From IMG/VR virus record IMGVR_UViG_3300020463_000169, positions 1-21,490 of that record: DNA of 21,490 nucleotides; one strand, given 5' to 3'. A program made the position numbers and the translations under genes. Shown piece after piece: positions 18,601 to 21,490 of the stretch (the stretch's first letter is position 1; each line of letters starts with the position of its first letter). The DNA is from a virus. The notes under the pieces were generated by a model. The model saw nothing but the letters and a program-made list of their open reading frames with translations. It searched no databases and was not told where the DNA came from.

Positions 18601-19333
18601 TACCATCGTTTTTGTAAATGACATTGAAAGCATTCAATGGGTTTGGACTTTGTTCTTCAATAAAACCTGCTGTGTTAAATTGTGCTGGCACAATTTCAAA
18701 AGAGTAATTTACATTATTAATTTTTGAACTAAATGGATATGCTACTTGAACATTTTTTATATTATTGAAATTGTATATATCATTGTTTAAAGAATTAATT
18801 GTTTGACTTTGTGTTGGTTTGCCAAATTGGTTTGTTTCAGTAATTGAAGCATTTAGTACTACAATAAATTGTTCAAACCAATTTGGATTGTTTGGATCGT
18901 TCCAACGCACTTCTACATTACTTAAATTATTTCCCGCTGAATCACTGACTGGCTCTGATGTTTTTATTGCTGTTAGTTTCACAAGGCCACGTGCTGTTGA
19001 GTTACGTGCAGGTTTGTAACTTAACATGTTAGCTAATTTTAATATTGATTCTCTTCTTGATGCTGTGTCAACAAAATTTTCTCTTGCATTTAGATCAATT
19101 CTAAATGACAAACTTTGTCCTAGATATGCTAATAGATCAATGATCGCGATGAATTCAGATGAATTAATATAGTCATTGAATTCTTCTGGATAGTTTCTTG
19201 AAATGTAGTTAAGCATTGATTGTCTGATTGTATCAAAATCATATGATCTAAAATCAGCATCTGAAAAACTTCTATAGATTACTTTCCAATCTTCTGCCGC
19301 GAATAAATTTGACTGTCTAATTAATTGTCCCAT
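15653..19333 (-). CDS. 6: Baseplate wedge protein gp6-like, 1226 aa
   Basis: T4 gp6 dimers form the ring of the inner baseplate that joins neighbouring wedges. The N-terminus shows the family pattern: DADFRSYDFDTIRQSMLNYI (25-44), EEFNDYINSSEFIAIIDLLA (50-69), DLNARENFVDTASRRESIL (80-98), LSYKPARNS (104-112). The C-terminal part (from about 1020: RDQRIDPSISNIIELIVLT, then NYDxxxxW-like DVLEWTANN) is also typical. It is much longer than T4 gp6 (about 660). Part of the excess is a Gly/Thr-rich insert at about 795-871 with two 'GAxYxxxPTVTxT' units, matching modules in the giant protein encoded next. Its ATG overlaps the gp25 stop (TAATG), with GGAGGA in the gp25 glycine tail as Shine-Dalgarno, so translation is probably coupled. 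Identification is firm. The role of the insert is unknown. Confidence 0.93.
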   Translation of the reverse strand: MGQLIRQSNLFAAEDWKVIYRSFSDADFRSYDFDTIRQSMLNYISRNYPEEFNDYINSSEFIAIIDLLAYLGQSLSFRIDLNARENFVDTASRRESILKLANMLSYKPARNSTARGLVKLTAIKTSEPVSDSAGNNLSNVEVRWNDPNNPNWFEQFIVVLNASITETNQFGKPTQSQTINSLNNDIYNFNNIKNVQVAYPFSSKINNVNYSFEIVPAQFNTAGFIEEQSPNPLNAFNVIYKNDGKGYGSTNTGFFLYMKEGSIAYQDFNFDQPVQDRVVDIDVTDINNTDVWVQEISSTGLVQSNWKKVPTLSGQNIIYNSLALSERNIFEVKTKLDDQIALQFSDGDFGNIPVGLYRIWYRASALKGESVQANDIQNKGISFGYINKSNQTFDLSMTFSLNYTITNSSSRESISDIKLNSAQAYYTQDRMVTAEDYNVFPITKVSGIRKIKALNKTHAGHSRFLDIQDPTGTVANVNCIGEDGIVFKSPNTTEDIISVLDNSSYDSVVDQLEKMIQTQQMQNFYFDTYKKDIEANLSTGTDTFKFESTGTNSAYWRTLPTASSSYYGHFTTDNSATARLVATGASTTRHGYIRKGSKIEFVNTYSNPTKVIWATVKSVTANGDKTNLTTGPIQLTESIPAGYIARTVIPHLRTTFTSTERSTLLSQLTSASTTLTTFAIGYNFYKTSSKAEEWYVIANANLDQTSEFSSANNSIGGGSPGSNNDSSWLVKVQFTEKGANTNAKFTLTARGLDYVFQSTDDVRFFYVKDYKTLDTQTGLSVQDRIDILADVNTAIEKGSGATATATLGGGSITGFTVTAPGANYTTAPTVTITGGSPTTNATAIATVHDGSVIAVTPITAGAGYSSTPTVTLTSQQIGSRLPDAIQLAVVDNFIEQDGYVDNKKVKVAPYDADEDSMPNYPLAIDDLIYDTASEKNYIFFESYQEFDGYTYYKLSTAVTPVSTLTNSGIEFLTTTKKFYNSGTLVTTTGQQGEYTATIGTTIYRSNVGRSYTTTSGLSNPLFFQWKHTAPRDQRIDPSISNIIELIVLTTDYYNDVLEWTANNRSASEFPTEPSVETLNTSFASILKPYKAIGDQLIYTPAKFKKLFGTTADQSLQGKFKIIKSAGATITDNEIKARVLSSINDFFDIKNWSYGESFYYTELCAYIHSQLSTQISSVVIVGSDAESVFGDLFEITSDPNELFYSTATVDNIEIINSFTDQNLKKGS

Positions 19334-19902
19334 TAGTATCCTCCTCCGCCACCGCCGCCGGATGATCCACCTCCACCAGCACCACTGCCAGCAGATCCAC
19401 CGCCACCTGATCCACCACCGGATCCGGAGCTTCCTGATGCACCGTTAACGTTAAATTCAATGGACATCCGTTCAACTTGATTTTGTGGAAGTATTCTCAA
19501 TGCAACATTGACTATTATACCATTTTCGAATCCAACTACATTAACGTCAACTAAACTTACTCTAGGGTCTTGCCCAACAATTTCTTTTGCATCTAATTCA
19601 ATAATTTCTTTTGTTTGTTCATCCAAAGGCTCGTAAAGGTAATCCCAAATAATACTACCAAATGTTGGTAACATCACACGTTCACCTTTTGCAGTCATAA
19701 AATGATTGTAAATATCCTGTTTTATAATATCAGCATCGTATAACACACTGTTACGAGCATTTGGATTGCTAGAACTAAAACCACGATAAGTTTTTGTGCT
19801 TACATAGTTGCTTTGAGGGTTTTGCACTGATGATGAAGGAGAGACTGTGCGTACCGAATTCCCCATAGAACCATTGTATGTTGTTGGTGTGTTATATGCC
19901 AT
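19333..19902 (-). CDS. 25: Baseplate wedge protein gp25-like, 189 aa, with Gly/Ser-rich tail
   Basis: The gp25 family (GPW/gp25, shared with TssE of type VI secretion) forms part of the core wedge bundle with gp6 and gp7 and connects the baseplate to the tail sheath. The conserved core is at residues 55-150: DADIIKQDIYNHFMTAKGER (56-75), LPTFGSIIWDYLYEP (78-92, containing the family's conserved Glu-Pro), then IELDAKEIVGQDPRV (101-115). T4 gp25 has about 132 residues. Here there is a Ser/Asn/Thr-rich N-terminal extension (1-50) and an unusual Gly/Ser tail (154-189). The start has AAAGGA 7 nt upstream and a late promoter motif 30 bp upstream. It is first in the minus-strand block, overlaps gp6 by one base, and is followed by gp6 and the giant gene, which fits joint assembly of a wedge. 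Confidence 0.95.
   Translation of the reverse strand: MAYNTPTTYNGSMGNSVRTVSPSSSVQNPQSNYVSTKTYRGFSSSNPNARNSVLYDADIIKQDIYNHFMTAKGERVMLPTFGSIIWDYLYEPLDEQTKEIIELDAKEIVGQDPRVSLVDVNVVGFENGIIVNVALRILPQNQVERMSIEFNVNGASGSSGSGGGSGGGGSAGSGAGGGGSSGGGGGGGY
19336..19443 (-). other. GC-rich low-complexity segment encoding the gp25 Gly/Ser tail
   Basis: These 108 bases encode residues 154-189 of gp25, almost only Gly and Ser with a final Tyr. They are strikingly GC-rich within an AT-rich genome. The last codons contain GGAGGA, correctly placed as the ribosome-binding site for gp6, so the tail has coding and regulatory content. Confidence 0.85.
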
Positions 19903-19931
19903 ATTATTCCTTTAACTGCTACGTTATTAAT

Positions 19932-19939
19932 TATTTATG
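19932..19939 (-). promoter_or_regulatory. Late promoter variant (CATAAATA) for gp25-gp6-giant gene
   Basis: CATAAATA on the minus strand lies 29 bp before the gp25 ATG, leaving a leader of about 24 nt that contains AAAGGA. It is the only promoter-like site I see ahead of the 16.4-kb gp25, gp6 and giant gene unit. Confidence 0.6.
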
Positions 19940-19981
19940 TACAAAGATATATACGTACATAATAATAAACTAGATATCAAA

Positions 19982-19989
19982 CATAAATA
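19982..19989 (+). promoter_or_regulatory. Late promoter variant (CATAAATA) next to a start codon
   Basis: CATAAATA ends only 8 bases before the ATG at 19998. By T4 late promoter geometry transcription would begin about 3 nt before that ATG, giving a nearly leaderless mRNA. No Shine-Dalgarno is present before the ATG, which agrees with this. Confidence 0.5.
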
Positions 19990-19997
19990 AATTTGTT

Positions 19998-20207
19998 ATG
20001 AAAATTAAAGATATCGACGAAAATTTTAGTGGTGCAATTGCTGGTGTAGCCATGCCATTAAAACCCAAGAAAAAGTCTAAAAAAGAGGACGCTCAAATAG
20101 GTGGGTTTATTAGTAATACCAACAAAAGATATGGTCCTGCTAAAGGTCCTAAATTTACAGCAGGTGCTGGCATGAAAAACGCCACATATCCGTACAAAAT
20201 AAAATAA
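19998..20207 (+). CDS. Small basic protein of unknown function, 69 aa
   Basis: I do not recognise a family. The product is short, Lys/Gly-rich and basic (LKPKKKSKKED at residues 21-31, NKRYGPAKGPKF at 42-53), with no hydrophobic span, signal peptide or cysteine. It begins MKIKDIDENFSGAIAG. Such small basic proteins are often nucleic-acid- or virion-associated, but nothing here proves that. A late promoter motif sits directly against its start codon, with no Shine-Dalgarno, and it is followed after 60 bp by the ClpP-like gene, which has its own late motif. Coding status rests on the open frame, promoter position and the lack of any better gene in the interval. Confidence 0.65.
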   Translation: MKIKDIDENFSGAIAGVAMPLKPKKKSKKEDAQIGGFISNTNKRYGPAKGPKFTAGAGMKNATYPYKIK

Positions 20208-20237
20208 TTTGATTAACAGCATATATTATATAAAATC

Positions 20238-20245
20238 AATAAATA
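20238..20245 (+). promoter_or_regulatory. Late promoter variant (AATAAATA) for the ClpP-like gene
   Basis: AATAAATA lies 22 nt before the ATG at 20268, in the 60-bp gap after the 69-residue gene. The resulting leader includes AGGTG 8 nt before the ATG, a reasonable Shine-Dalgarno. The motif is a relaxed match in AT-rich DNA, so it is less certain than the exact TATAAATA copies. Confidence 0.5.
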
Positions 20246-20267
20246 CTTACATATAGGTGTTTAAATA

Positions 20268-20828
20268 ATGAAAAAATATGATCAATATACAGCGGCTGAT
20301 AAGATAGATGCACATCTACACGACAATGACATACACTACCTCACTGGAGAGATCACCAACGATAATGTTACTGAAACAATTAAATGGATCTTGTCAGCAA
20401 ATTTAGCCAAAAAACCCAAAAAGACATTAAAGCTGTATATTAACTCGATGGGCGGAGATCTATATGAATCATTTGCATTGATTGATGTGATGAAGGACAG
20501 TTACCATCATATTTCAACTATTGGCATAGGTGCTGTGATGAGTGCTGGGTTGCTAATATTTACAAGTGGCAAACAGGGCGAAAGATACATTGCTAAAAAT
20601 ACAGGCATCATGAACCACCAACATTCAGATGTGATGGAATCAAAAATGCACGATATGAGATCACAAATGAAAGAAAACAACAACTGTGAATTAAGATGTT
20701 TGAACATACTGCGTGAAGCAACAGGATTTAGTTTAGCAGATATCCGTAAAAAATTAAATACTCCGAGCGATCAATATTTTACTGCAAAGCAGATGATTGA
20801 CTTAAAACTGGCCGACCACGTTCTATAA
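20268..20828 (+). CDS. clpP: ClpP-like serine protease (S14 family), 186 aa
   Basis: ClpP is a barrel-shaped serine peptidase that degrades proteins fed to it by an AAA+ unfoldase. The catalytic triad can be placed by motif: Ser92 in GAVMSAGLLIFTSG (88-101, matching the GQAASMGAFLL type), His117 in IMNHQHS (114-120, matching MIHQP), and Asp168 in SDQYFTAKQM (167-176, matching DRFLSAPEA). The oxyanion-side loop INSMGGDLYESFALIDVM (58-75) replaces the usual INSPGG. Length is slightly below E. coli ClpP (207 with propeptide), and no propeptide is obvious. No Clp ATPase gene is in the window, so it may use a host unfoldase, act alone, or serve in capsid or lysis-related processing. The late-type promoter suggests expression with the virion genes. 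The family call is firm; the biological role is not known. Confidence 0.88.
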   Translation: MKKYDQYTAADKIDAHLHDNDIHYLTGEITNDNVTETIKWILSANLAKKPKKTLKLYINSMGGDLYESFALIDVMKDSYHHISTIGIGAVMSAGLLIFTSGKQGERYIAKNTGIMNHQHSDVMESKMHDMRSQMKENNNCELRCLNILREATGFSLADIRKKLNTPSDQYFTAKQMIDLKLADHVL

Positions 20829-20833
20829 AACAT

Positions 20834-20862
20834 TTGATTTTCAAAAGAAATGGTAGTATAAT
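20834..20862 (+). promoter_or_regulatory. Sigma-70-type promoter (TTGATT, 17 bp, TATAAT)
   Basis: TTGATT (20834-20839) is separated by exactly 17 bp from a perfect TATAAT (20857-20862). The predicted start, about 7 nt past the -10 box, falls at 20869, the first base of the second in-frame ATG of the following gene. This would be read by unmodified host polymerase, unlike the late motifs elsewhere in the window. Confidence 0.55.
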
Positions 20863-21490
20863 ATGCGTATGATAAATGTCATTACTTCTGGCTGTAGCTT
20901 CACTTACAATTCTGAGATGACTTGGGTTGGAAAACTTGAAGAACTTTGGAAAGTTCACAATGTGGCTTCTTGTGCCGCAGGCCAAGATTATATTTCAAGG
21001 CAAGCAATTGCAAAATGTGAAGAACTTAAAGGTCAACAAAATATTTTAATTTGTCAATGGAGTGGTCCACACAGGCGTGCATTTCTAAGCGAACACAACT
21101 TCGGATTTGAGAAAGGATCTCCATATATCGATAAAGTCGACGATGGTTACTGGATCAAGAATGGTGGGAATGGTATAGATAGTAAAGTGTCGGAAAATGA
21201 AAATGTAGAAAAACATCTGTTTGAACCTTATAGAAAAATTTACAACGAACAACAAAGTACTATTGAAAGTTTAGAACACATTGCAAGAACACAGTGGTAT
21301 TGTAAACTTAATAACATACCTATGTTAAATTTTTGGTGGAAAGATGAATTAAGATTTTTTGAAGTTGATATATCATTAGTTGATTGGTCTTCATTTTGGT
21401 TCCATAAAAGAACAGGAGGCATGGCCGAATGGTGTGTTGATGAAATGTGGGATCCAGGATTTGCAGAAGGCAATCATCCTACAAAAGAAC
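20863..21490 (+). CDS. SGNH-hydrolase-like protein, 3' end cut by window edge
   Basis: The frame is open from ATG 20863 (MRMINVITSGCSFT) for 209 codons to the window edge. An alternative ATG at 20869 (MINVITSG) fits a leaderless transcript from the TATAAT just upstream. The sequence has the outline of the SGNH/GDSL fold: a hydrophobic first strand leading to GCSFT with candidate nucleophile Ser12, VASCAAGQDYISRQAI as a possible block II Gly region, ILICQWSGPHR as the third strand, and GNHPT near the end with candidate catalytic His205. The usual Asp three residues before that His is Glu202 here. Related 'xITxGCSFT...W...L' proteins occur in many marine phages and their substrates are unknown. 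The region after GNHPT is missing. It follows the ClpP-like gene after 34 bp. An esterase or acyl-transfer role is inference. Confidence 0.7.
   Translation, partial: MRMINVITSGCSFTYNSEMTWVGKLEELWKVHNVASCAAGQDYISRQAIAKCEELKGQQNILICQWSGPHRRAFLSEHNFGFEKGSPYIDKVDDGYWIKNGGNGIDSKVSENENVEKHLFEPYRKIYNEQQSTIESLEHIARTQWYCKLNNIPMLNFWWKDELRFFEVDISLVDWSSFWFHKRTGGMAEWCVDEMWDPGFAEGNHPTKE

Larger units (their letters stand above)
19903..19997. promoter_or_regulatory. Divergent promoter region
   Basis: This 95-bp AT-rich gap separates the minus-strand structural block from the plus-strand genes. It holds one CATAAATA on each strand (19932-19939 minus, 19982-19989 plus), both oriented towards the adjacent gene. 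I saw no terminator or longer inverted repeat. Confidence 0.6.

Noticed and set aside
19938-19962. Short inverted GTAC-type repeats in the divergent promoter region
   Set aside because: The arms are only about 5 bp with an 11-12 bp spacer, which is easily expected by chance in this AT-rich gap.
20779-20985. Minus-strand open frame across the clpP / SGNH-like gene junction
   Set aside because: It is antisense to two supported genes and covers the sigma-70-type promoter. No start signals are seen.
1-21490. tRNA, rRNA, insertion sequence or integration site
   Set aside because: I found no cloverleaf-like sequence, transposase frame, terminal inverted repeats or att-like duplication on either strand by eye.

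Overview
The window looks like a piece of a marine T4-like myovirus genome (cyanophage or SAR11-phage type). It is AT-rich and tightly packed. It carries recognisable baseplate wedge genes (gp25 and gp6 types), fibre-like genes built from repeats typical of marine T4-like phages, and copies of the T4-type late promoter motif (NATAAATA) in nearly every intergenic gap. I see no tRNA, rRNA, insertion sequence, CRISPR array or bacterial housekeeping gene. The host cannot be named from this window.

Minus strand, reading from high to low coordinates, is the structural block. gp25 (19902-19333) overlaps gp6 (19333-15653) by one base. Three bases later comes one uninterrupted 12.1-kb gene encoding a 4047-residue virion protein (15649-3506), which takes up more than half the window. 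Its position right after gp6 is that of gp7 in T4, but it is about four times as long and is assembled from many beta-rich modules. These include a cupredoxin-like module with all four type 1 copper ligand residues apparently present, and several chitin-binding-like modules. Next come two paralogous fibre proteins that overlap by one base (3479-2805 and 2805-1546) and share nine degenerate fibre repeats. They are followed by a conserved virion structural protein (1497-847) and a further fibre-like protein (753-1) cut by the window edge.

Plus strand, after a short divergent promoter region (19903-19997): a 69-residue basic protein of unknown function (19998-20207), a ClpP-like serine protease with an intact Ser92/His117/Asp168 triad (20268-20828), and the start of an SGNH-hydrolase-like protein (20863 to the window end).

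The minus-strand genes would build the baseplate and its host-recognition fibres late in infection. Candidate late promoters sit before gp25, the first fibre gene, the 216-residue protein and the last fibre gene, dividing the block into about four nested late units. Within units, one-base stop/start overlaps and Shine-Dalgarno sequences lying inside the upstream gene suggest translational coupling. The two small plus-strand genes also have late-type motifs, whereas the SGNH gene has a sigma-70-type promoter. The most notable points are the copper-site module inside a giant baseplate protein, a 5'-terminal leader hairpin, the GC-rich glycine tail of gp25 that doubles as the gp6 ribosome-binding site, and starts that look leaderless. 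No stretch over 300 bases lacks a gene.
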